Positions 32,955-41,421 of a DNA stretch of 64,000 nucleotides are shown here, in pieces. The stretch spans positions 434,001 through 498,000 of the forward strand of contig NZ_JAZARE010000004.1 of NCBI RefSeq assembly GCF_036231905.1. Direction: 5' to 3'. This DNA comes from CAMLIZ01 sp036231905 (lineage in GTDB: Bacteria > Pseudomonadota > Gammaproteobacteria > Burkholderiales > Burkholderiaceae_C). Positions within the stretch are counted from its first letter, which is position 1. Each line of letters starts with the position of its first letter. The notes beneath the pieces were generated by a model. The model saw only the letters and a program-made list of their open reading frames with translations. It had not been told where the DNA came from and ran no database searches. The position numbers and the translations under genes were made by a program.

Positions 32955-34502
32955 ATGAAACACACGCTCAACGCGCGGCTGCTCGCCGCGTTCGGCCTGA
33001 TCATTCTTCTGGTGGCCGCCGCCGGCGCAGTGGCCGGCTGGTTCACCTGGAAGACCCAGCGCGACTTCCAGTCGCTGTATGCCAGCACGCGCGGCTCGGG
33101 TGAGCTGGGCAAGGCCAACAGCGCGCTGTGGCAGCTGCGTTATTCGCTCGCCCTGGCCGCCCATGCCGACGAAGCAGGCGTGCGCAAGGCGGCGGCCGAC
33201 GAGGCCAAGACCTTCCAGGCCGTCAACGACGCGCTCGATGTCTACGCCGCCACGCAGCTCAGCGCCGAGGAGGCCAGCGCGCTGGCCCAGCTGCGCGAGC
33301 AGGTGCGCCGCTATGCCGAGGTGCGGCCGGCGTGGTTCGCGCTGCGCATCGAGGGCAAGGACGACGAGGCGAAGGCCTACCGCAGCGCCAACACCACGCC
33401 AGCCGGCGCCGCGCTGGTGAAGGCCCTCACCGGCCAGATCGACCTCCAGAGCCAGGCGGCGGCCCAGGTGCACCAGCGCCTGGACGCTGCGGCCACCACG
33501 GTGCGCTGGCTGGTCATCGGCACCTGCGCATTGGCGCTGCTGGCGGCGGCCTGGCTGGCGCGCTGGATCGTGCAGGTGCTCACCGGCCCGGTGGCCCAGG
33601 CCACCTCGGTGGCGCACGCCATCGCGCAGGGCCGGCTCACCAACCACATTCCGAATGACAAGGGCCCGATGGGCCACCTCATGGCAGCGCTGCGCGACAT
33701 GCAGGCCAGCCTGGCGGCCACCGTGTCCGCCGTGCGCGCCAACGCCGAGCATGTGGCCACTGCCGGCACGCAGATCGCGCAGGGCAACAACGACCTGAGC
33801 GCGCGCACCGAGATGCAGGCCTCGGCGCTGCAGCAGACCGCCTCGTCGATGGAGCAGCTGGGCGCCACCGTGCAGCAGAACGCGAGCAATGCGCAGCAGG
33901 CCAACCAGCTGGCGCAGGGCGCCTCCAGCGTGGCTGCCCGCGGCGGCGATGTGGTGTCGCAGGTGGTGGGCACCATGAAGGGCATCAACGACAGTGCGAA
34001 GAAGATCGCCGACATCATCGGGGTGATCGACGGCATCGCCTTCCAGACCAACATCCTGGCGCTCAACGCTGCGGTGGAAGCGGCCCGTGCCGGCGAACAG
34101 GGCCGCGGCTTCGCGGTCGTGGCCGGCGAGGTGCGCATGCTGGCGCAGCGCTCGGCCGAAGCCGCACGCGAGATCAAGCGCCTGATCAACGACAGCGTGG
34201 AGCGGGTGGAGCAGGGCAGCAGCCTGGCCGACCAGGCCGGCGCCACCATGCAGGACGTGGTGAACGCGATCCGCCGCGTCACCGACATCATGGGCGAGAT
34301 CAGCGTGGCGAGCGCCGAGCAGAGCGACGGCGTGGCGCAGGTCGGCGCCGCGGTCAGCCGCATGGACGAGACCACCCAGCAGAACGCCTCGCTGGTGGAG
34401 CAGAGCGCCGCGGCTGCCGAAAGCCTGAAGGCGCAGGCGCAGCAGCTGGTGCAGGCGGTGGCGGTGTTCCAGCTGGGGCACGACCAGCGGCTGGCGGCCT
34501 GA
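32955..34502 (+). CDS. Membrane methyl-accepting chemotaxis protein
   Basis: A 515-aa chemoreceptor. Transmembrane helices at about 8-30 and 180-203 bracket a helical periplasmic ligand domain of about 150 residues (four-helix-bundle type). HAMP (about 205-255) and a methyl-accepting signalling domain follow, with the highly conserved hairpin I-D-G-I-A-F-Q-T-N-I-L-A-L-N-A-A-V-E-A-A. No CheR-tethering pentapeptide is present at the C-terminus. It should activate CheA through CheW, both encoded elsewhere. The ligand is unknown. Confidence 0.92.
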   Translation: MKHTLNARLLAAFGLIILLVAAAGAVAGWFTWKTQRDFQSLYASTRGSGELGKANSALWQLRYSLALAAHADEAGVRKAAADEAKTFQAVNDALDVYAATQLSAEEASALAQLREQVRRYAEVRPAWFALRIEGKDDEAKAYRSANTTPAGAALVKALTGQIDLQSQAAAQVHQRLDAAATTVRWLVIGTCALALLAAAWLARWIVQVLTGPVAQATSVAHAIAQGRLTNHIPNDKGPMGHLMAALRDMQASLAATVSAVRANAEHVATAGTQIAQGNNDLSARTEMQASALQQTASSMEQLGATVQQNASNAQQANQLAQGASSVAARGGDVVSQVVGTMKGINDSAKKIADIIGVIDGIAFQTNILALNAAVEAARAGEQGRGFAVVAGEVRMLAQRSAEAAREIKRLINDSVERVEQGSSLADQAGATMQDVVNAIRRVTDIMGEISVASAEQSDGVAQVGAAVSRMDETTQQNASLVEQSAAAAESLKAQAQQLVQAVAVFQLGHDQRLAA

Positions 34503-34592
34503 AGCCGCGAAGCTTGGCCGGCGCAGCCTGCGCCGGGCCGGGCGGCAGCGCGCCCGACGGCACAATCGCGCTTCCACGCAGGGAGCGCACGA

Positions 34593-35021
34593 ATGACAGA
34601 CCGCCTGGCCGGGGCACCGGACTTTCCAACGCCGGCCGCCACGCAGCCGCCCGATGCGCCAGCCGCTGTGCTCGAAGTGGCGCCGTTGCAGGTGCGCCCC
34701 GGCCAGCAGGCGGCCTTCGAAGCCGCCTTCCTCGAAGCCCAGCGGATCATCGCCGCCATGCCGGGTTACCTCGGCCATGAACTGCAGCGCTGCATCGAGC
34801 GGCCCCACGACTACATCCTGCTGGTGCGCTGGCAATCGCTGCAGGCGCATGAGGTGGGCTTTCGGCAGTCGGCCGGCTACCAGCAATGGAAGCGGCTGCT
34901 GCACCATTTCTACGATCCGTTCCCGGTGGTGTCGCACTACCAGGCGGTGGCCGGCGCCGCGGCCTCGCTGACAATCGGCGTCCCCTTCCCACAACAACCT
35001 ACCGAACTGGAGGAACCATGA
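34593..35021 (+). CDS. ABM-domain (antibiotic biosynthesis monooxygenase-like) protein
   Basis: A 142-aa protein. After a proline/alanine-rich start, residues 27-115 have the dimeric ferredoxin-like ABM pattern: L-E-V-A-P-L-Q-V-R-P-G-Q, M-P-G-Y-L-G-H-E-L, and D-Y-I-L-L-V-R-W-Q-S. Relatives include quinol monooxygenases and haem-degrading enzymes, but many members have no proven activity. Its stop codon overlaps the start of the lipoprotein gene (ATGA), suggesting coupled translation. Confidence 0.75.
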   Translation: MTDRLAGAPDFPTPAATQPPDAPAAVLEVAPLQVRPGQQAAFEAAFLEAQRIIAAMPGYLGHELQRCIERPHDYILLVRWQSLQAHEVGFRQSAGYQQWKRLLHHFYDPFPVVSHYQAVAGAAASLTIGVPFPQQPTELEEP

Positions 35022-35452
35022 AGAAGATCCTTGCCCCCATCGTGATCGCTTTGGCCCTGACTGGCTGTGCTTCCGTGCCCATGGGCGACCCCAAGCAGGA
35101 CGCGGCGCTGAAGACCTTCCAGGTGCCTGCCGACAAGGCCGGCATCTACGTGTACCGCAACGAGACCATGGGGGCCGCGGTCAAGATGGAAGTGGCCATC
35201 GACGGCAAGCCGATCGGCGACACCGGTGCCAACACCTACCTCTACAAGGAAGTGGCACCCGGCAAGCACACCATCTCGTCCAAGGCCGAAAACACCGAAA
35301 CGCTGGACGTGGACCTCAAGCCCGGCACCCTGGCGTTCGTGTGGCAAGAGGTGAAGATGGGCGTGATGTCGGCCCGCAACAAGCTGCACCTGGTCAGTGA
35401 ACAGGTCGGCAAGAAAGGCGTGGCGGAAACCAAGCTCGCGGCTGGCAAGTAA
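35018..35452 (+). CDS. DUF2846-type lipoprotein
   Basis: A 144-aa lipoprotein. The signal peptide ends in a lipobox, L-T-G-C-A-S (Cys about residue 14). The mature part, with A-G-I-Y-V-Y-R-N-E and P-G-K-H-T-I, resembles DUF2846, a small beta-sandwich family of unknown function found in the proteobacterial envelope. GGAGG lies just upstream of the ATG at 35018. It sits between the ABM gene and a SnoaL-like gene. Confidence 0.8.
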   Translation: MKKILAPIVIALALTGCASVPMGDPKQDAALKTFQVPADKAGIYVYRNETMGAAVKMEVAIDGKPIGDTGANTYLYKEVAPGKHTISSKAENTETLDVDLKPGTLAFVWQEVKMGVMSARNKLHLVSEQVGKKGVAETKLAAGK

Positions 35453-35454
35453 GC

Positions 35455-35940
35455 ATGATGTTGCGCCGCCTTCTTTGCATCCTTTGTGGCTGTTGGTCCT
35501 TGCTCGCCGCCGCGCAGGTGCCGGTGCGCCCCGCGCCCGACCAGCAGGCGCTGCTCGCCAGCGCCGACCCTCAGGCCGCCGCCAACAAGCGCCTGGTGTA
35601 TGACTTCTGGCGCGAGGTGTTCGAGGGCGGCCACATGGAGCTGGCAGAGAAGTACCTTGCCGAGTCCTACATCCAGCACAACCCGAACGTGCCCACCGGG
35701 CGGGCGGCCTTCGTCGAGTTCTTTTCCAAGTTCGCCAAGCCCAGGCCGATCGAGCCACGCATCAAAGCGCCGCTGGTGGCCGTGGTGGCCGAGGGTGACC
35801 TGGTGATCCTGAGTTTTGTGCGCGAGGTGGGCGATCCCAAGAGCCTGGCCACCACCAAGTACACCACCACCTGGTTCGACATGTTCCGCATCGAAAACGG
35901 CAAGATCGCCGAGCACTGGGACCCCGCGCCCAGGCAGTGA
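35455..35940 (+). CDS. Secreted SnoaL-like (NTF2-fold) protein
   Basis: A 161-aa protein with an N-terminal signal peptide (about 20 residues, hydrophobic C-G-C-W-S-L-L-A-A-A). The mature region is an NTF2-like cone fold of the SnoaL kind: V-Y-D-F-W-R-E-V-F, Y-I-Q-H-N-P, and F-R-I-E-N-G-K-I-A-E-H-W-D at the end. SnoaL relatives are cyclases or hydratases, but most bacterial exported members are uncharacterised. It starts 2 bp after the lipoprotein stop, so it belongs to the same transcript. Confidence 0.82.
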   Translation: MMLRRLLCILCGCWSLLAAAQVPVRPAPDQQALLASADPQAAANKRLVYDFWREVFEGGHMELAEKYLAESYIQHNPNVPTGRAAFVEFFSKFAKPRPIEPRIKAPLVAVVAEGDLVILSFVREVGDPKSLATTKYTTTWFDMFRIENGKIAEHWDPAPRQ

Positions 35941-35984
35941 GCCCGGCCGACGCTGCAACCGCGTCGGTCGCCGCCGGGTCCTGA

Positions 35985-36218
35985 TCAGCGCCGGCTGACC
36001 ACGAAGTGCACGCCCGGCTGGGTGCGCCACGCGGGGGAGTCGAAGGGCAGGCGGCCCGCCGTGGTGTCGTTGTCTGCGGGCGGCGGCGCCGCGGCGAGCT
36101 GGCCGAGGTCGATGTCCAGGGGCGTGGCCGCTGCCGGTGGGGTGGCCATGCCATCGGCCGGCGGCCGCAGCCGCTGGAGGATGGCGCTCACGGTCTGCTC
36201 CACGGGTCCCAGCTTCAT
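35985..36218 (-). CDS. Hypothetical 77-aa protein
   Basis: I do not recognise this protein. It starts M-K-L-G-P-V-E-Q-T-V-S-A-I-L, probably a short amphipathic helix, then continues as a proline/alanine-rich acidic stretch and ends in a basic V-V-S-R-R. It has no signal peptide or cysteine. It is divergent from the hybrid kinase gene, and a GGCACGCC segment rather than a strong Shine-Dalgarno precedes its ATG. Expression is uncertain. Confidence 0.4.
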   Translation of the reverse strand: MKLGPVEQTVSAILQRLRPPADGMATPPAAATPLDIDLGQLAAAPPPADNDTTAGRLPFDSPAWRTQPGVHFVVSRR

Positions 36219-36387
36219 CGGCGTGCCTCGCGCGGTGGTTCCTCGGCTAGCGCGATATAGCAAGCGCCGAGCCCGCTTCGGTGCTGGCGCCTGGCAGTGG
36301 GAGCCGCACTTGCTGGCAACGGGTGGGGCCGACACTGCGCTCGGCGCCTTGTCTTGCCAACGCCGACGCCAAGTGTCGAAGATCGCC

Positions 36388-38655
36388 ATGCCGTTCCTGC
36401 GGGGCCCTCAAGCGGTCAGCCGGGCCGCGGGCGTGCTGTGCGCGCTGATCGTGGCGGCGGTGCTCGGCCTGGCGCTGTATGCGGCCTGGCGCCTGCGCGT
36501 GCAGGCGGTGGAAGCAGCGCGCGCCAGCACGGAGGACCATGCGTTTGCGCTCGCGGCTCACGCCACGCAGGTGTTCTCAGCGGCGGAGTTCGTGGTCAGC
36601 AGCCTGGCCGCCGTGGCACAGGCCGATGGCCTGCAGGACAGCCTGGCGCTGCGCCGCCGCTTCGGCACCCGGGCCGAACACGCGCTGTTGCGCGCGCGTG
36701 CGCAAAATTTCCAGGCCCTGGACGGTGTCGCGATCCTGGACGCCGACGGCCGGCTGGTGAACTGGTCCTATGGCTTTCCGGTGCCGGCGCTGAGCCTGGC
36801 GGAGCGGGAAAGCTTTCTGGCCCTGCGCGACGTGCCGGCCGGCGTCAGCCACGTGAGCGCACCGGCCAAGGCGCGCTGGCGTGCCGGCTGGCCGATCGAG
36901 GTGTCTCGCCGCATCGAGGCTGCCGACGGCCGGCTGATCGGGGTGGCGGTGGTGGCCCTGTCGCCGGCGTACTTCTCCAGCTTCTACGCGTCGCTGCGCA
37001 TGGACCGGCGCGATCCGCAGGAAGACGCCACCGCGATGACGCTGGTGCGCGACGACCTCACCGTGCTGGCGCGGGCGCCCTACGATGAACACGGGCTGGG
37101 CCGGCGCCTGCGCAGCGACGGGCCGTATGGCCGATTCCTGGGCGAGAGCAACGTGCCGCCGGCCGGCGCCGAGGCTTTCACGCCCTGGGATGCCGTGCCC
37201 GGCATCGAACCCCACCTGCTGCTGGCCGGCCACCCGGTGCAGGGGGCGCCGCTGCATGTGGTGGTGGCCTTGCGCGACCGGGTGTACCTGCAGGCCTGGC
37301 GCGGCCAGGCGGTCGGCGTCTGCGGCTTCGCGCTGGCGGCGTCGGTCTTCGTGGCGGCCACCTTCGAGGCCCTGATGCGCATGCTGCGCCGGCGCGAGCA
37401 GCACCTGGCCGAGGCGCAGCGGCTGCGGGCCGCGGCGGAAGCCGCCAACCGCGCCAAGTCGGAGTTCCTCGCCATCGTCAGCCACGAGATCCGCACGCCG
37501 ATGAACGGCATCCTCGGCACCGCCGACCTGTTGGTGCGCGCCCCGCTGGCCGAGCGCGAGCAGGCGCTGGCGGAGACCCTGCTGCGCTCGGGACGCAACC
37601 TGCTGGGCATCATCAACGACATCCTCGACCTCTCCAGGATCGAGGCCAACGAGCTGCAGGTGCAGAGCGCGCCGTTCTCGCCCCGCGCGCTGATGGCCGA
37701 GGTGCATGACCTGTTCGTGAACTATGCACAGGGCAAGGGCCTGAGCCTGGTGCTGGAGGTGTCCGACGCGGTGCCGCCGGCGGTGATGGGCGACGCGGAC
37801 CGCATGCGCCAGGTGCTGGGCAACCTGGTCAGCAATGCGATCAAGTTCTCCGACGCCGGCCGCGTGCGCATGCACCTGGGGGGCCACACGGACGACGGCC
37901 GGCTCTGGCACCTGTGTTTCCAGGTGGAGGACTCCGGCGTGGGCATTCCGCCGGAGGCGCACGACCGGGTGTTCCAGCCCTTTGCACAGGTGGACGCTTC
38001 TGCCGCGCGCCGCTTCGGCGGCACCGGGCTGGGGCTGGCGATCTCCCAACGGCTGGTGCACCTGATGGGCGGGCGCATCGACTTCCACAGCCGGCCCGGG
38101 CAGGGCACGCGCTTCTGGTGCGAGCTGCCCATGCCGGTGGCCGACGAGCTGCCGGCCGAGCCCGAGCCCGGCGCGGTGCCGGAATTCCGCTTTGCCCACA
38201 GCGGGGCCATGCCGCTGGCGCCGGCCCGGCCGGTGGAGCGCGCCGAAGGCAGCAGCCGGGCGCGCCATGTCCTGGTGGTGGAGGACAACGCCGTCAACGC
38301 GCTGGTGGTGGAGGCGCAGCTGGCCAGCCTGGGCTGCACCAGCCGCATCGCCAGTGACGGCGAAGAGGCGCTGCAATGCCTGCGCGAAGGCAGCTACGAC
38401 CTGGTGCTGATGGACTGCATGCTGCCCACCATCTCGGGCTACCAGGCCACCCAGCGCTGGCGGGAGGAGGAGCGCCAGCGTGGCCTGCCCCACCTGCCGA
38501 TCATTGCGCTGACGGCCAACGCCCTGGCCAGCAACCTGGAGGAAGCGCTGGCCGCCGGCATGGACGACTTCCTCACCAAGCCCTGCCCGGTGGACAAGCT
38601 GGCGGCGGTGCTGCGGCGCTGGCTGGCACCGGCCGGCGCGTCCACCACCAGCTGA
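36388..38655 (+). CDS. Hybrid sensor histidine kinase/response regulator
   Basis: A 755-aa membrane sensor. A transmembrane helix at about 12-35 and another at about 305-328 bracket an extracytoplasmic Cache-like domain. A linker helix leads to HisKA with the phospho-accepting His366 in S-H-E-I-R-T-P-M-N-G, an HATPase domain (N-L-V-S-N-A-I-K-F-S, D-S-G-V-G-I, F-G-G-T-G-L-G-L-A), and a C-terminal receiver with Asp676 in L-M-D-C-M-L-P. The phosphate is presumably passed on through an Hpt protein encoded elsewhere. It lies between flhB and flhA, 79 bp before the latter; the signal is unknown. Confidence 0.9.
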   Translation: MPFLRGPQAVSRAAGVLCALIVAAVLGLALYAAWRLRVQAVEAARASTEDHAFALAAHATQVFSAAEFVVSSLAAVAQADGLQDSLALRRRFGTRAEHALLRARAQNFQALDGVAILDADGRLVNWSYGFPVPALSLAERESFLALRDVPAGVSHVSAPAKARWRAGWPIEVSRRIEAADGRLIGVAVVALSPAYFSSFYASLRMDRRDPQEDATAMTLVRDDLTVLARAPYDEHGLGRRLRSDGPYGRFLGESNVPPAGAEAFTPWDAVPGIEPHLLLAGHPVQGAPLHVVVALRDRVYLQAWRGQAVGVCGFALAASVFVAATFEALMRMLRRREQHLAEAQRLRAAAEAANRAKSEFLAIVSHEIRTPMNGILGTADLLVRAPLAEREQALAETLLRSGRNLLGIINDILDLSRIEANELQVQSAPFSPRALMAEVHDLFVNYAQGKGLSLVLEVSDAVPPAVMGDADRMRQVLGNLVSNAIKFSDAGRVRMHLGGHTDDGRLWHLCFQVEDSGVGIPPEAHDRVFQPFAQVDASAARRFGGTGLGLAISQRLVHLMGGRIDFHSRPGQGTRFWCELPMPVADELPAEPEPGAVPEFRFAHSGAMPLAPARPVERAEGSSRARHVLVVEDNAVNALVVEAQLASLGCTSRIASDGEEALQCLREGSYDLVLMDCMLPTISGYQATQRWREEERQRGLPHLPIIALTANALASNLEEALAAGMDDFLTKPCPVDKLAAVLRRWLAPAGASTTS

Positions 38656-38698
38656 CAGGGCGGCGGCGAACACGCCGGCTTTTTGCCCGCTTATCCGG

Positions 38699-38727
38699 CT
38701 TAAGTTGTAGCGGCGGGTCGGAACAAT
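38699..38727 (+). promoter_or_regulatory. Promoter-like motif before flhA
   Basis: CTTAAGT (38699-38705), 14 bp, GGAACAAT (38720-38727). The same arrangement occurs before flhF and flgB. The ATG of flhA is only 7 bp beyond the ACAAT element, so if this is the -10 region the mRNA starts at or next to the start codon (leaderless). The motif is likely the class II (FlhDC-dependent) promoter; this is inferred. Confidence 0.55.
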
Positions 38728-38734
38728 CGGGGCC

Positions 38735-40831
38735 ATGAACGAGTTGATGGCCCGTGCACAGGCGCTGTTCGGCAAGAACGGCGACACGATGAAGGCGCTG
38801 ATGGCGCCGGTGTTCATCGTGATGATCCTGGCGATGATGGTGCTGCCGCTGCCATCCTTTGCGCTGGACGTGTTCTTCACCTTCAACATCGCGATGGCGC
38901 TGACGGTGATGCTCGTGGCCGCGCACATGATCCGGCCGCTGGACTTCGCGTCCTTCCCGTCGGTGCTGCTGATCACCACCTTGCTGCGCCTGAGCCTGAA
39001 CGTGGCCTCCACCCGCGTGGTGCTGCTGCAGGGCCACACCGGCACCGGCGCGGCCGGCAAGGTGATCGAATCGTTCGGCCACTTCCTCATCGGCGGCAAC
39101 TTCGCCGTCGGCATCATCGTGTTCGCGGTGGTGATGGTGATCAACTTCATCGTGGTCACCAAGGGCGCGGAGCGCATCGCCGAAGTGGCCGCGCGCTTCA
39201 CGCTCGACGCGATGCCCGGCAAGCAGATGTCGATCGACGCCGACCTGAACGCCGGCCTGATCGACGAGAAGGAAGCCAAGCGCCGCCGTGCCGAGGTGAG
39301 CGAGGAAGCCGAGTTCTTCGGCTCCATGGACGGTGCCAGCAAGTTCGTGCGCGGCGATGCGGTGGCCGGCATGCTCATCCTGTTCATCAACGTGGTGGGC
39401 GGCTTCATCGTCGGCGTGGCGCAGCACGACCTGTCGGCCGGCGACGCCGCCTCCAGCTACATCCTGCTGGCGGTGGGCGACGCGCTGGTGGCGCAGATCC
39501 CGGCGCTGCTGATCTCGGTGGCGGCCGCCATGGTGGTCACCCGCGTGGGCAAGGAGCAGGACGTCGGCAGCCAGATCCGCAAGCAGCTGTTCAGCTCGGT
39601 CAAGGCCCTCAGCGTCACGGCGGGCATCATCGGCCTGCTGGGGCTGATCCCCGGCATGCCGCACCTGGTGTTCCTGCTGCTGGCCGCCGGCATTGGCTGG
39701 GGCGCGTGGAAGCTGCACCAGATCGAGCAGAAGGCCAAGGCCGATGCGGCGCGGCCCAAGGCGGGCGCCACCGGCGTGCCGGAAGCTAATGCCGAAGCGA
39801 GCTGGGACGACCTGGTGCCGGTGGACACGCTGGGCCTGGAGGTGGGCTACCGCCTCATCACGCTGGTGGACAAGAACCGCTCGGGCGACCTGCTGGCGCG
39901 CATCAAGGGCGTGCGCAAGAAGTTCGCGCAGGACGTGGGCTTCCTGCCGCCGCCGGTGCACATCCGCGACAACCTGGAGCTCAAGCCCAGCGTGTACCGC
40001 GTGACCTTGCGCGGCGCGGTGGTGGGCGAGGGCGAAGCCTTCCCCGGCATGTTCCTCGCCATCAACCCGGGCGGGGCGACACAACAGCTGCCCGGCACCA
40101 AGACCACCGACCCCGCCTTCGGCCTGCCGGCGGTGTGGATCGAGGAGCGCCACAAGGAAAACGCCCAGATGACGGGCTTCACCGTGGTGGACTGCCCCAC
40201 GGTGGTGGCCACCCACCTGAGCCACCTGATGCAGGTGAACGCCGCCAAGCTGCTGGGCCGGGTGGAAACCCAGAACCTGGTGGAGCACGTGACCAAGCTC
40301 GCACCCAAGCTGATCGAGGACGTGGTGCCGAAGATGATCGGCATTGCCACGGTGCAGAAGGTGCTGCAGCTGCTGCTGGAAGAGGGCGTGCACATCCGCG
40401 ACATGCGCAGCATCGTGGAATGCCTGGCCGAACACGCGGCCACCGTGACCGATGCCAACGAGCTGGCGCGCCGCATCCGCGTGCACCTGGCCCCGGCCAT
40501 CGTGCAGCAGATCTACGGGCCGACCAAGGAGCTGGACGTCATCGCGATGGACCCGGACCTGGAGCGGCTGGTGACGCAGGCGCTGAACTCACCGCATGGT
40601 GCGGCGCTGGATCCGGGGGTGGCGGACACGCTCACCCGGTCGGCGGCGGAGTCGGCCAAGCGGCAGGAGGACATGGGGGTGCCGGCTTGCCTGCTGGTGC
40701 CGGACATGATCCGGGCGCCGATGGCGCGGTTGTTGAAGCGGGCTGCGCCGAGGTTGCGGGTGATTGCTCACAGCGAGATCCCGGAGACTCACTCGATTCG
40801 GATCGGGTCAATTATTGGGGCCGGCGGCTGA
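38735..40831 (+). CDS. flhA: Flagellar export gate protein FlhA
   Basis: A 698-aa protein. The first about 320 residues hold eight transmembrane helices and the conserved FHIPEP-type loop (F-T-L-D-A-M-P-G-K-Q-M-S-I-D-A-D-L). The C-terminal cytoplasmic domain (about 360-698) forms the nonameric ring that docks export chaperones. FlhA couples the proton gradient to type III export with FlhB. The ATG at 38735 gives the family's usual start and length. The gene ends 19 bp before the second palindromic repeat. Confidence 0.96.
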   Translation: MNELMARAQALFGKNGDTMKALMAPVFIVMILAMMVLPLPSFALDVFFTFNIAMALTVMLVAAHMIRPLDFASFPSVLLITTLLRLSLNVASTRVVLLQGHTGTGAAGKVIESFGHFLIGGNFAVGIIVFAVVMVINFIVVTKGAERIAEVAARFTLDAMPGKQMSIDADLNAGLIDEKEAKRRRAEVSEEAEFFGSMDGASKFVRGDAVAGMLILFINVVGGFIVGVAQHDLSAGDAASSYILLAVGDALVAQIPALLISVAAAMVVTRVGKEQDVGSQIRKQLFSSVKALSVTAGIIGLLGLIPGMPHLVFLLLAAGIGWGAWKLHQIEQKAKADAARPKAGATGVPEANAEASWDDLVPVDTLGLEVGYRLITLVDKNRSGDLLARIKGVRKKFAQDVGFLPPPVHIRDNLELKPSVYRVTLRGAVVGEGEAFPGMFLAINPGGATQQLPGTKTTDPAFGLPAVWIEERHKENAQMTGFTVVDCPTVVATHLSHLMQVNAAKLLGRVETQNLVEHVTKLAPKLIEDVVPKMIGIATVQKVLQLLLEEGVHIRDMRSIVECLAEHAATVTDANELARRIRVHLAPAIVQQIYGPTKELDVIAMDPDLERLVTQALNSPHGAALDPGVADTLTRSAAESAKRQEDMGVPACLLVPDMIRAPMARLLKRAAPRLRVIAHSEIPETHSIRIGSIIGAGG

Positions 40832-40850
40832 GGCCTTTGGGTTGGTTCTT

Positions 40851-41411
40851 GCGCCTGCGGCGCTGGGTAGGTTTCTGGCCTGGGGCGGCAGCCCGCCGGT
40901 CGCGCCCGGCCGGCGGTCACTTTCTTCTGCTGGCTCAGAAGAAAGTAACCAAAGAAGAGAGCCTGGAAGACCAACATCCGATTTCGCTCCCTCACGCCGG
41001 TAGGGGGCCCGGTTCTCTGCGGGCTCACTGACGCCGCGAGAGACCCGAGGCCACTTATGACGGGTGCCTTGGCTTGTGTGCACCGCGCGCTAGACGTCTT
41101 TCCAGCCTCCGTGTGCGGCCGCGTCGCTTCGCTCGCTCGGACGTGGCATGCGGAGGCTGGACAGGGGTCGAGTGACAGGTCGGGCCGGTGTGCCTGGTCG
41201 TTGCAAAGTGGCCTCGGGTGTGCAGCATGGTCAGCATGCCCCCCGAAAACCGGCCCCCGATTCGGCGTCAGCGAGCGAAATCGGATGTTGGTATTTCAGA
41301 GGCACCTTCTTTGGTTACTTTCTTCATGCCAGTGAAGAAAGTGACCGCCGGCGGGGCGCGACCCGCGGGCTGCACGCGAGTGGCCAGAAACCGAGCCAGC
41401 GCCGCAGGCGC
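40851..41411. repeat. Long palindromic dispersed repeat, copy 2 (561 bp)
   Basis: Same element as 24451-25006, in the same orientation, with scattered substitutions. The ends are again GCGCCTGCGGCGCTGG and CCAGCGCCGCAGGCGC. Internal hairpins lie at 40915-40950 and 41313-41346. It fills the gap between the convergent flhA and binding-protein genes almost exactly (19 bp from one stop, 10 bp from the other). Shared strings outside the arms include GAGAGACCCGAGGCCACTT and GGCATGCGGAGGCTGG. No gene is supported inside. Confidence 0.88.
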
Positions 41412-41421
41412 AAACAAAGAA

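Noticed and set aside
31698..34997. 1099-codon open frame on the minus strand
   Set aside because: Antisense to flhB, the chemoreceptor and the ABM gene, all well supported; the product is low-complexity H/Q/R-rich.
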